Positions 49,506 through 59,700 of a stretch of 64,000 bases of DNA are shown here, one piece after another. A model generated the notes under the pieces. That model saw only the letters and a program-made list of their open reading frames with translations. It was not told the origin of the DNA and did not search any database. A program made the position numbers and the translations under genes. Numbering within the stretch: position 1 is the stretch's first letter; every line of letters starts with the position of its first letter. Where the stretch lies: positions 434,001 through 498,000 of the forward strand of contig JAFCMP010000257.1 of assembly GCA_017506865.1 (NCBI GenBank), written 5' to 3'. This DNA is from Tribonema minus (Eukaryota > Sar > Xanthophyceae > Tribonematales > Tribonemataceae).

Positions 49506-52500
49506 GTATGGACTTGTATTTATAAAGGCCCAAGGGAGGCCGGGTTGCCTATGCAATCGAAAAGCTTGCGTCAACGCAGCAGCCTAGTCTGCGCTGTGCC
49601 CTAGGAGTTTGGATACCGGCGCCGCAACACAGCCCAGCATTCGCGCTCCACGTGTGTATGCCATGACGCGCTCCGCCAACTCCCGCGCCAGCGATATGCT
49701 CAGCTCAATGTGGATCTGACGCTTAGCTAACCCGGCCTTGCGTAACACATCTGCCTTCCCCCCCCCTGAGCACAGTGCTGAGTGCATTGCCAACTCCTTA
49801 ACAAAAAGGCTTGTCTGCTTGCCCAGCCGTCCGTACGACTCCTGCACGAATGGCACAAAAGCCCAAGATGACGTCAAGGTGCCGGTGTGGTGCTTGACCT
49901 TCGCGTCCTCCCCCACCCCAGCAGCATAGCCGTCCGTGTTCGAGGCATTTGTTTTGCCTGTCAGGTACGAGCTCGCTGTGGGTGCGCGCACACTTGTGTC
50001 TAGCACTATTCCCTTGTTACGGTATGCACTGCTAAAGTGCAGACACCCTGGGTCAATGACTGTGTCCGCCCGATACCCCGGTACCTTGAAGACGCTAGCG
50101 TCCTCATTGCGGACAATAGAGACATGGTGCTGTCTCAAGATGCGCTGTAGGCACCGCTTTTGGGCAGTGTGTGTCGCGTTGTGCCCCCGTATGTGCTGGC
50201 TGGGGCAGCTGATCGCATGCGTGGAGGTGGGGCTCACGTCACTGCACCGCCATGGGCACACCTCGCCCTGTATGCCCCACCCGTCTATAAAGATCGCAAC
50301 CATAATCATCGTGGCTGCTGCCATACTGGACATGGGCGCCGCACCCGGGCGGTCATTGGCAGCGGGTGGCACGCTCATCCACGCCATTGCCCCGGACGCA
50401 CGCTGGCTGCGCAGCTGCGCCAGGACCCGCGCGCTAGCCTGTTGGCGGCGGCGGCTGGTGTCACGCAAGTCACCAATAAGTGTAGCCTGCGTCGGCTTGC
50501 CCACGGCACCAGCCGAGGCAGCCTCTAGGTCCTCCACCAGGCAGTCCTCGTATTGACGTCGAAGAACATTTGAAAGGCCGGCTTGTAGTCCGTGCGTGAA
50601 GTGACCGCGCCGGCGGCGGGGCACTACCTTTCTGCAGATCTCGTCAGCATAGGCCTCCCAGTCGTCGTCGTCGTCCTCCTGCCCGCCGCTGCAGCTGCTT
50701 TCTTCCGCGCTAGTTTGTGTTTTAGCGGGCGTGGAAGAGGCAGCCGCGGCAGCGGCTTGAGGGCCAGGTACGGTCGCCGCCGCAGCGGCCGCCTCGGCGC
50801 CAGGCACAATGCCGTGGGTGTGTGGGGCTGGCTCAGTGGTCCCCGTCTCCGTGACGGCAGTTGCGGCGTAGATCGCTTGCACCGCAGTGGGGAGCGTCGA
50901 CGCTGCGGCCGTTGTATCCGCTGCCCACCGTAGCAACGATGCTGGGAGCTGCTCGGCCACAGCTGTGCGTGATTTTTCGCCGCCATCAGCTGTCAGCGCT
51001 CGCGTAGAGCGTCGCACGGCCTCGATGATTGGCGGCAGTCCCTGGTCCTCGCGTATTGCGCATGAGTGCTGCGCGAACCAGGTGACTGCGCCGTGTTCGT
51101 CAGTGCCGAGCCTCAGGGCCCCTGCTGCCACAGTGGCATGAATTATTGCAGGCCGCAGTGTTGTGCATGCCTGGGCCGTGTATGCGGCTGGTGCCAGTAG
51201 CCCCAAAAGCGGCATGCCCAGACCGCCTCGTCGCTCCGGCAACCGTGACGCCCGCAGTGGCACTGCGATGTCCGTGAGTTCTGGCGGGCCCAAGCGCGGC
51301 AATACCAGCACGCTGCCACTGCTGGCTACCTCATTGTCACCAGCAGTGCAGGCGGCCAGCAGGTGTGACTTCATGACTGCCGCGGTAGCGCAGCCGTGCA
51401 GGTGCAGCATGCGTTCAAGCGTCCATGCACAGAACCCGTCAAATGCGTGCAGCCATGTCTCACTCAAAGCCGTGTCAACGACCCGAGCTAAGAAGCCCAT
51501 GCGCTTTGTCAGTGACCTGCGCAGAATGAATTGTGCTGCCTGTAGGTGATGCCGCGCCATCCCAGCTAGCTGCCACGACAATCGCCATGTCCCTGCGTCA
51601 ACAAGATGCTTGCTCATGGCAGCATGCACATAGGCTGGGTGCCCTACCGGTACCCCGACCGACGTAAAGCCCTGACTGGATTCTGGCATGGTGGCGTCCA
51701 CAAACGGTATGTCAAGGGCGCGCAGGCGTGCTCTGGCCGCTTCATCAAACACTGTGCCGCGCATGGCAATGGCCAGCGACTTGTCTGGTCGAACGCGTAG
51801 GCCCCCTGCCGCAAGCCGACGGATCACCTCTGCCACCCCAGCGGCCGCTGCATCGTCGAAGTAGGCAGCTTGCAGCACGTTGAGGTCATCCAGGAAAGCG
51901 CAGTGCGGGGCTGGCGGTTCCGCTGTGCTGTGGCCGTAGGCCGGCATACTGCCGGGCGTCGCACTCACTCCATCAGGGTAGAAGAGTAGGAATGCCGCTG
52001 CCACTGCAAAGTACAGCGGCCCTAGAGGGTCCCCTTGCTGGCACCCTAGGTGGGAGCAGATAATGCGAGCTTCACCGTTCACCTCCACTCGCATCTCTGG
52101 GGCAGTGTCACCACAGTATACGGACTCAAAGTGCGGGAGCAGCTCCGGACAGAAGAGCATAAGTCCCCGCACAATGGCGGCGCGATCCACACTGTTAAAT
52201 GCGTTCTCACAGTCCAGCTGGATTGTGGTGCCATACAGCTCGTGCCACACGCGCGCGCGCGCTGCCACATGCTCGACGCCAGACCGGTATCCTACGCCAA
52301 ACTGCGACATGGAGGCCAGCAGCCCCGATATTTTGCCCTTGACACCCCGTGCCGCTGTGGACCCGAGGAGTCTGCGCCAGACACTGGAGCAGGCGATCGG
52401 ACGCCGCTTCTGTCCTATGCCTGAGAGGGCCGCGGCGCGGAGAAGCCGTTGCGATTGCTCCGGCAGCAGTTCGGGCTCAACAAGCAGCGTCGTGAACACC

Positions 52501-53099
52501 TTGGCCAGGTGATGGGCGAATGCCGGTTCCATCACATCCGATTCTGAATCACCAGCTAGTCCTGGCGAGGCACTGCCCACGGGGCGGGTGGCTGCTTTCA
52601 CTGGTGCACCAGGCCCAGCGGCCATCAAGAGGTGTTCATAGCGTAGGCCGTCCAGCCCTCCTGCCTTCCCCGCCCCTGCTGCGGACAAGGTCGACAGTAT
52701 GTCTGTCGCCTCCACCTCGAGGCGCCGTCCGGCTGCGCTGGCAGCATCCTCAGGCCTATCGCTGCGATCATGCGCCTGACCCGATTCGAAGACGGGACTG
52801 CCGCTGCCAGCGGGCCCGGCGGTCGTTGCCACCCCTGCGCCGTGCAAGCAGTGCCGCCGGGCGTCGCGTACCAGGCCGCGCACTTGCTCCATTGGCGTAT
52901 CGACTACCCCGGGCCGGGTGCCAGTTTCAGGGTGCTTTGCTGCCAGCACCTGTGCCGTGACCTCGTCTGCTGGGGCGCATGCTTCACGCGCCTCTAGTCG
53001 TGCGGCAGCCAGGCCTACCCCCCGTCGCTTGCCTGAGAGGGCAGCGCATGCTGTTTGCTGCCTGGAGTCAGCCTCCGTCCAGTCGGCATCGAAGTTCGT
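49506..53099 (-). mobile_element. family-B non-LTR retrotransposon
   Basis: This is a 3.6-kb insertion bounded by an exact 15-bp target-site duplication (TGTCATCTGATGTAC). The coding strand is minus. Its 3' end reads '...ccttgggcctttataaatac' then 'aagtccatac', shared with the truncated copy at 16314-17566. The ORF starts without an N-terminal zinc finger, so the element is probably 5'-truncated at 53099 although nearly all of the protein remains. It lies inside the 8.4-kb interval between the two arms of the inverted duplication. Confidence 0.85.
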
Positions 53100-53105
53100 T
53101 GTCAT
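49584..53105 (-). CDS. family-B reverse transcriptase with restriction-like endonuclease
   Basis: The frame is open from 53273, but the likely usable ATG is at 53105, giving about 1173 residues. That ATG lies in the target-site duplication, so it is supplied by the insertion site. Numbering from 53273: GKAGGLDGLRYEHL opens the RT domain (about 210), LDCENAFNSVD carries the first catalytic Asp (354), HLGCQQGDPLGPLYF follows, and FLDD (460-463) is the active-site pair. The C-terminus has a C-x3-C-x8-H-x3-C cluster (C1006, C1010, H1019, C1023) and an endonuclease core with D1070 (RADT) and D1092 (GIVLD). This order marks site-biased, R2/NeSL-grade non-LTR elements. All catalytic residues are present, but the N-terminal DNA-binding part is missing. 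Confidence 0.85.
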   Translation of the reverse strand: MTTNFDADWTEADSRQQTACAALSGKRRGVGLAAARLEAREACAPADEVTAQVLAAKHPETGTRPGVVDTPMEQVRGLVRDARRHCLHGAGVATTAGPAGSGSPVFESGQAHDRSDRPEDAASAAGRRLEVEATDILSTLSAAGAGKAGGLDGLRYEHLLMAAGPGAPVKAATRPVGSASPGLAGDSESDVMEPAFAHHLAKVFTTLLVEPELLPEQSQRLLRAAALSGIGQKRRPIACSSVWRRLLGSTAARGVKGKISGLLASMSQFGVGYRSGVEHVAARARVWHELYGTTIQLDCENAFNSVDRAAIVRGLMLFCPELLPHFESVYCGDTAPEMRVEVNGEARIICSHLGCQQGDPLGPLYFAVAAAFLLFYPDGVSATPGSMPAYGHSTAEPPAPHCAFLDDLNVLQAAYFDDAAAAGVAEVIRRLAAGGLRVRPDKSLAIAMRGTVFDEAARARLRALDIPFVDATMPESSQGFTSVGVPVGHPAYVHAAMSKHLVDAGTWRLSWQLAGMARHHLQAAQFILRRSLTKRMGFLARVVDTALSETWLHAFDGFCAWTLERMLHLHGCATAAVMKSHLLAACTAGDNEVASSGSVLVLPRLGPPELTDIAVPLRASRLPERRGGLGMPLLGLLAPAAYTAQACTTLRPAIIHATVAAGALRLGTDEHGAVTWFAQHSCAIREDQGLPPIIEAVRRSTRALTADGGEKSRTAVAEQLPASLLRWAADTTAAASTLPTAVQAIYAATAVTETGTTEPAPHTHGIVPGAEAAAAAATVPGPQAAAAAASSTPAKTQTSAEESSCSGGQEDDDDDWEAYADEICRKVVPRRRRGHFTHGLQAGLSNVLRRQYEDCLVEDLEAASAGAVGKPTQATLIGDLRDTSRRRQQASARVLAQLRSQRASGAMAWMSVPPAANDRPGAAPMSSMAAATMIMVAIFIDGWGIQGEVCPWRCSDVSPTSTHAISCPSQHIRGHNATHTAQKRCLQRILRQHHVSIVRNEDASVFKVPGYRADTVIDPGCLHFSSAYRNKGIVLDTSVRAPTASSYLTGKTNASNTDGYAAGVGEDAKVKHHTGTLTSSWAFVPFVQESYGRLGKQTSLFVKELAMHSALCSGGGKADVLRKAGLAKRQIHIELSISLARELAERVMAYTRGARMLGCVAAPVSKLLGHSAD

Positions 53106-53186
53106 CTGATGTACAGCAAGCTTAGATACCATGAATCTGGGTTCTTTTGCGCCCTCAGCGAGAATTACTAATAAAAAGTACACAGA

Positions 53187-54149
53187 TGTCCCATAGCTGT
53201 CCGATTGATGGTCGGGGCAGGAATGTGGCTGTGCCACAGCTAAAAATGTACTATGTTCAGTACATGCTTGCATCTTAGGTGCAGAATTTCAGGGTAGCAA
53301 CAGCACCGGCGCCGTCTCAATGGCAGATACACAGCCACAATGGGCTCCTTTTCAATTTTTGCATGCACACGCATCAAACACATGACAAATGACCATGCTT
53401 GTGCGAGTTTGACTTCGTTGAAGCCTTGGTTGCCCGCAGTGTTTCTCAAACAGCGATTTGCAAAACCTGCCAGCTTTTGCAGCTGCAACTTTGCAGACTG
53501 CCCTCTGCTGCCTCCGCAAAGTTTTTTCGCCTATCCTGACTACTGTTATCTACTCATACGCTGGCACCAAGTTAGAACTCAGCTGGTGGCTGACCTGACA
53601 TTGTGCTGATGACTGCACCTCGTGACGCCGATGTGCGGAAGTTCCTCATCACTGCCTCACCAAGAAGGTCCGAAGGACTACTACAGTAGGACTGCGCGTT
53701 TGAGGACATTTTTTCGCGGTGAAGTTGCGGTTGATTCACACCTCTGCCGCCAGCAAAGCCCACGAGGGCAGCCGCTGCGCATCCAGTGGAGGGCTTCTTG
53801 GCGTGGCAACAACCGAGGCATTTGTGGCACGTCGGTCGTGGCTTAAGGCACTCATGAACATGTAGATGTAGCGCCAGTGGCTTCTGCTTGACGGGGCGCA
53901 GTAAATATTCCCTTAACGCTAAGGTTTTCAAGATCATGCAGGCATTTCCTTCAACATTCGTCCACTGGTCCCATGTGTCATGCATGGACTCAGGGGCTGC
54001 AGCAATGGGGCGGTGCAGCAGTCATAAGTCAAGCCAATTACTGTCGACTGCCCTGCAATGGCGGTTTCACCAGAGGGCTGTGTTGATGCATCGACAGCAG
54101 CGGCAGCAGCTGTGGTTTTCCAAAAGAAGATGGCGATGGCGGCGGCACC
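53187..54149. other. intergenic, no supported gene
   Basis: An open frame at 53985-53572 (minus) and others here have no recognisable domain. No RNA gene or clear repeat was found. Confidence 0.35.
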
Positions 54150-54500
54150 CGGGGTCGGAGAGACAACTGCGCCATGATAGTCATTGCGTGGATTCTTTGC
54201 CACTCTGCTATAGCATACTTCACGGTCTTGTGAAGATACTACTACGCGTACACACAAATTAATAATGTCGTCGGTCAGACTGATGTTCGCGAATACGCAA
54301 CTTCATAACGTCGTCGATCCGACTGTCATCGGTCCAACTGATGTTCAACTAGTTGCAACTAGTCAGTTGCTCCAGTGCAGCTGTTATGACTTAAGTGAGC
54401 TGTTTGTTGCTGAAGTCAGACTGCAGCAAGCGCAGCTCCACATGTTGCAACATGATGAGGCGTGCCATGTACGAGTCATGTACCACTGGCAGCACTGCAG
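54150..54500 (+). repeat. diverged copy of the inverted-duplication family
   Basis: Blocks such as 'agagagacaactgcgccatg', 'gctatagcata', 'gttgctccagtgcagctg' and 'cagctccacatg' occur in the same order as in 55410-55640. Identity is clearly lower than between the two main arms, so this is an older relative. Confidence 0.6.
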
Positions 54501-54901
54501 CTTCAAAGTTTGAACACGTATATACTAGTAGTACGTATCACACACCGGACCCACATGCACATTAGTAACCGTTAGTAACATTACTATGTAGTCTATCATA
54601 GTAGTATACAGCTGTCAGTGAGCTGACCAGTTTGAATCAAATGCCAAGGTATGACTGCACACACACACACCATGCCGCAGCTGTTCAGCGATTGGCCCAC
54701 TTTGGTGAATATACTAACAATAGCTTGTTGAATTTATTGGACAGCACTGTGAGTCAATCAAACTACCTCAAGCTACTCTACTTATCCAATGGCATGTAAA
54801 GTATGAACAGGTATTCAAACTTGCGAGCGCAGTAAATGCGATGCTAAGATAAAGTTCTTCTGCTCGCAGCTCACATCAGCAATGTGCCTGTCCTGCCACA
54901 G

Positions 54902-55136
54902 GTGCCAACCTTTCATGCACCGTCATTCACGAGGTCCTCACCCAGTACAAGGCCTTGTACGGGCGCTTCCTGCCGCACTTGCGCCTACAGCTGGACAACA
55001 CAGTGAAGGACAACAAGAACCACATGGTGCTGGCGTACTTGGCCAGGCTGGTGCAGCTGAGCCTCTTCACGACGGTTGAGATGCACTACCTCTAGCTGGG
55101 GCACACCCACAAATATGTGGATGGGACGTTTGGAAT
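54902..55136 (+). pseudogene. fossil exon of a DUF7869-like transposon-type protein
   Basis: Between a 'ccacag' acceptor and a GTGAGT donor the frame reads VLTQYKALYGRFLPHLRLQL, then DNTVKDNKNHMVLAYLARLV, a TAG stop at 55093-55095, and LGHTHKYVDGTFG. The LQLDN, NKN and GHTH-x-x-D elements in this order are the hallmark of the DUF7869 family, widespread in eukaryotes and often linked to mobile DNA. The in-frame stop falls just before the GHTH motif. No neighbouring exons of the protein were found, so this is a relic rather than a gene. Confidence 0.65.
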
Positions 55137-55519
55137 GTGAGTGCTTGCATTTACGCGCCAATCCAGCCTCATCACGCTGTTGAAGTTAAATTTTCCACCT
55201 GAGCATGTCAGTGCTCGGCTGGCCTACAATCTCCAGGGCGTGGATAGCTGACAGACTGTAGGTACGTTGTTACCATGAGTATCATACTGCTAGCTCAAAT
55301 GCATACCTGAAATGCATATTGAGACGGTGCAGCTGGAGGTGTTGCCTTTGCTTCAAGTTGTGGAATCATTACTCTAGTGAGACCAAATACATAGCGGTGT
55401 TATCCCGCCGGTTCAGAGAGACAACTGCGCCATGGTCATCGCGTAGGTTTTTTGCCGCGTGCTGCTATAGCATACCGAACAGTCTCGTCAAGATACCAAT
55501 ACGCACATATGCAACTTGA

Positions 55520-56125
55520 AGACGTTGTCGGTCGACTGATGTCACAATCGTTCAGTGAGTTGCTCCAGTGCAGCTGGGTTGTTTTGATGGTGAAGTCTGC
55601 CACTGCTGTACATGTGCACGCAGCTCCACATGCTGCCTCAACATGTTGCAGCGCGCCATACAGTATATGAGTCAAGTACAAGCGCTGCCTCGTTGATTTT
55701 TTAAATTGCTTTTAAGCACGTATCACGCATCATACCAACGCCACTACAGCTGAGCTCACTGGGTTGATGCTAGTATGATGCACACACACACAGCAGCAGC
55801 GTCTACCCTACAAGTAGGCTATGTTGGTGGATATACCCAGTGGCACTGTGTGTGACACGTATACAGCACCATTAAAATGGTTGGTGCTCTAGAGCTTTTT
55901 TGTTGCTTTCAAAACAATAGAATCAAGGTCGCACAGCAAAGGGCATATCAGTGGTGTGCACTTCCAGAAGCGGTCAGATATCAGCACATATGTAAAATTG
56001 ATCAAGCACAAAGTTGGCAGTCACATACCCGCAGGGCAGTAAAAGCATGTAGCAAAAATTGCAAGCTTCGATAGCTCAGTTGGCAGAGCGTGTGCTTCAC
56101 ATGCACAAGGTCGTGGGTTCAAGCC
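55520..56125 (+). repeat. right arm of the 0.6-kb inverted duplication
   Basis: The arm matches 46521-47155 in inverse orientation and ends within the T-arm of the tRNA-Val gene at 56065-56137. A run of CA dinucleotides near 55781-55792 is present in both arms. Confidence 0.85.
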
Positions 56126-56137
56126 CCACTCGGAGTA
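56065..56137 (+). tRNA. tRNA-Val(CAC)
   Basis: A 73-base cloverleaf without intron. The acceptor strands GCTTCGA and TCGGAGT pair at all seven positions (two G-U), with discriminator A. The D-arm is GCTC/GAGC. The anticodon stem TGTGC/GCACA encloses loop TTCACAT, placing CAC at 34-36, which reads valine GUG codons. The T-arm is GTGGG-TTCAAGC-CCCAC. The A-box (TAGCTCAGTTGG) and B-box (GGTTCAAGCCC) are intact, and a T-run follows at 56139, as expected for RNA polymerase III. CCA is not encoded. Confidence 0.95.
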
Positions 56138-56320
56138 ATTTTGTTTTCCTCAAGCCCCATGATGCAGCCAAGAGCAGGCATTTTTTTTCCAGTACTTTTT
56201 TTTTGCGTCTGTTATGGCAAGTGAAGCAGTGCACACATACTGTTGTGCCCTTCTTGCATCTGCTTCAGCCAAGGTCAGTCTGTCAGCCAAGCTGCTCCGT
56301 CCTCCTCTCCTCTCCTCCTG
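56138..56320. other. spacer downstream of tRNA-Val
   Basis: T-runs follow the tRNA (56139-56145 and near 56190 and 56206) and could terminate polymerase III transcription. Nothing else is recognised. Confidence 0.4.
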
Positions 56321-56644
56321 ATTGTAATTTTCCTTAATTCTAGCTCAGGGCATGAAAAAGCCCAGATGAATGGCATCCAAGTCGAAGCTTGCTGTACGGA
56401 ATCTATATGTCGTGTGACAGTGTGAAAGCGTCTCAACGACAACCACTCAAACGCCGCCGCTAAATGGCACCTCGAGATCCCCCCCCTACGTCCTCCTCCA
56501 TGTCCCCCCCCCCCCCCCGGATTCTGCCATGTGTGTCATGACACGGCCAGTGTACGCAATGTGGAGCGCTGCCGACAGTGTCGAGCGTAAATGCGCCAGG
56601 GCGATACCCTTAAGAGCTTTAGGGCACGCTCCTCCGGGTACTGA
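56321..56644 (-). mobile_element. 5'-truncated family-A fragment
   Basis: On minus this reproduces about the last 320 bases of family A. It starts at the codons before the ORF end, runs through a long C-run (plus strand, near 56505) that corresponds to the 'caggggggggg' slip site of other copies, then the stop, the 3' UTR and a variant end 'gaattaaggaaaattacaat'. Similarity stops at 56644. It is older than the near-identical pair at 921-5413 and 56769-62293 and points away from the full copy beginning 125 bp to its right. Confidence 0.8.
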
Positions 56645-56768
56645 TTATACTTTTCCATTGCAAACTGACGGGCGTTTTGACGAACAAGCAATGTAGGCAC
56701 ACGCCCAAGGTTCAAAAAAATGACCAGCCAGGTCCAACGGTGACCTGCGCTAACGATGAGTACAACTG

Positions 56769-59700
56769 TACATATACTAGTAGGCCTCCACGAGATGCGG
56801 ATAGGTATGTAGCTGTAGCATGTAGCACCATGGCGTAGCAGAGATCATGAAAAGAATATCATGGCGGCGGCGGGAGGCCCGTATTGCCAACTCTGAATCA
56901 GCGCAGAAATGCAAGGAATCCGATACAGCGTGCGCACAAGCGCAGGATATTAGCACCAGTGCTGCAGATGGCAATGGCGCTTGTCAACAGGACGATGGCA
57001 CGAGTGGCAGCAGCAGAGCAACTGGAGACGGACGCGCAGCGCACAAACGCAAGAGGGTACAGAATGACGGTTGGTCAATTTCCGATCAAACAGGCGAAGG
57101 GGAGCACACGGGCGGGCAAAGTGCAGTCAAGCGCTCTAGAACAGGTCATAACAGTCTGGAACAGCAACGTCTGATGCTAGACGACGAAGCTGGAGGTGGA
57201 GGCAGTGCGGACCCGGAGTACAAGTGCAACTTATGCGACCTCGTGGTGAAGAAGGGCATGTCGCTGCTCTCGTTACAGCAGAGGTTAAACGCCCACATCG
57301 CGGCGAAGCACCAGCGCAAACACCACAGTGGGACAGCAACAACGTTCCTGGAGCGCTCCGACCTCAGCACGTCGCACTTGCAAACCATCTACACCGAGTG
57401 TGCCTTGTGCAAAAACCTGTTTCATGCCAACAAGACATTCAGAGTGGACAGCAGCGATGCCAGCGCGGGCAAGCACTGCCGCAAATGCAGGCCTATCACT
57501 TCACCCGCTGCAGTGGCGGCAACATTGTCAACAACAGCATCAGCAGCACCGCTAGCACCTGATGCATCGACGGCAACAGCTACCACGTCGCTGCCACAGC
57601 AGCAACCGGCGTGCACACCCATCGGCAACCCCTACGCAAAGGGACCAGCGCACGCGCAGCAGGCACCTGCTGCTCAGGCTGGTGGCAGCAGCTCCTCCGG
57701 CAGCTCAAAGAGGCCGGAACGCGGGGGCAGCAGTGCTACACGAGGGGGTCGGGGTCGCAGTGGAGGGCGCGGACGTGGCAATGGAGGACGCGTTAGCAGC
57801 GGCAGCAATGATGCAGACATCAGCAGTAGCAGAGCGACTAGCGGCAGCAGAACCGGAGGCGGCAGCAGCAGCGGTGCCGGCGGCGGCAGTGCAGCCGGTA
57901 CTAAGGACAGCGGCGCTGGCAACGGCCGCAGCAGTGATGCCAGCAGCCGCAGCGGCGGTGCTAGCAACAGCGGCAGTGGCGCGCGAACTCAAAACGGCTG
58001 CGGTGGCCGTGGCAGCGGTCGCAGCAGCGACAGCGGCGGACGAGGCTGTGGTCGTGGCGGCCGCGGCGGCGGCGGAGGGGGCCCCAGAGCGGCAGGTGCG
58101 GCGACAGCAGCGGCAGCGCCAGGCCCTGCAGGCGCAGCAGGTGGGGCAGGTGGGCTTTTCACGTGGACCATCTCAACCCCCGCAGTCGCAGCAGTGCTTG
58201 ACAGCATCAGCCTCGATGAGCTGTGCAAGCTGCAGTTCGCGACAACTAGAAGCCTTGCTAGACCACGCAATCGTCGCTATGTGGGAGCTGCACTGGAGAA
58301 CGCAGCAACACATCTGTTGGCACACACAATGACGATGTTCGTCAATGCGGCGCGGGAGCCAGATTCCGCAGGGCGGGTGCAGCGACTGCAAAGATCCACG
58401 ATTCTACACCACCTCATGCCATCACTCATCACCTCCACCGATGGCGCACCTGGCATCACTCGCTCCGACAGAATCAGAATGTTGGCACGCGGTGAGCTTG
58501 ACCGGTTGGTGCCAGCGCTCCTCGCACACGCGCGTGCGCACCGGCGCTGGCGCGCGCGCCAGCAAACGGAGGCAGCGATCAACGCCTACGTCCTACAGTG
58601 CATGGGCACACGGGGGGGGCTACAGCAGGCAGCGCGTTTCCTTCAGCCCAAAACGGTGGCGATACCTGATGATGACTGCTTTGCCGCCATGCAGTCCAAA
58701 CACCCCCCCGCTGCGCCAGGGGAACAACTCCATGAGCTATCCGGCATGGTTGATCAGCTTGTGGCGAAAGCAGCCGACATGCCAGCAGAACTCAGCCTTT
58801 TACAGGGGGAGGGAATTGAGCCAGAGACGGTTGCCAAGCTCATCCAGCGAGCAAGCCCTTACAGTGGAGCAGGCCCATCGGGGCTGCGCTACAGCCACCT
58901 GCAGGATGCGCTACGCACAAGCTGGGGACGGCATGAGTTTGCTGCTGTCCTCACACGGTGGCTTCAGACCGTTATGCGGGAGGCTGCGCGGCTGCCGGAT
59001 GCCTTCTGGCAGTTGCATGGCGCGGGGCGCCTGACACCACTTGCAGAACAACAGGAAGATGGTACAGCTAAGCAGCGGCCCATCGTTTGCGGCGAGGTGC
59101 TGCAGCGACTATGCACTTCGGTGTACGTGGCAGACCGCAAAGACTTCCTGGCGGAGCTCCTTGAGCCAGACGGGCAGTATGGGGTAGCCGTCTCAGCAGG
59201 AGCGGAGAAAGCGGCCATGGCCGGCAAACTCGCGTATGAGCTCGGTCACTGGCAGTTCATGCTGGACCTCAAGAATGCCTTCAACATGGTGTTCGTCCTG
59301 GCGGCAGCGGAATGGGTAGCAGCACAGCTGCCGGACTTCCTCGACTACTTCATCGGCACATACGTTCGCACTCGGCCACGCCTGCTATTCCAGCACGTTG
59401 ACGGCTCCACGCGCATCATCATGTCTCAGCGCGGGTTTAAGCAGGGGGACCCGGCGGCACCGATGCTCTTCTGCGGCGCCATTGCTCAGTGCTTGAAACG
59501 GTTCAATGAGGCGGCGGCTGCGCAGCGCGCGCGGAGGCGGATGGGCGCCTACATGGACGATGCCAACGTCCGAACAGGCGCTTGCACGCTGACTCAGGAT
59601 GACATACAGGCGGTGGCGCAGCTCAAACAACACTTTGCGGAGGTGGGGCTGGAGCTAAACCTCACCAAGTCACGCGCGCTGCCTGGCAGGGGGCATGTGG

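Larger units (their letters stand above)
49470..53186 (+). mobile_element. family-A 3' tail split by a family-B insertion
   Basis: The tail pieces are about 49470-49505 and 53100-53186. The right piece reads 'gtacagcaagctt', 'gaatctggg', 'gcgccctcagcgag', then 'aattactaataaaaagtac', matching the end of other family-A copies, especially 56321-56460. The left piece resembles the part of the tail just before it. The split point carries the 15-bp duplication TGTCATCTGATGTAC (49491-49505 and 53100-53114), so the tail was present first and family B landed in it. Confidence 0.65.
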
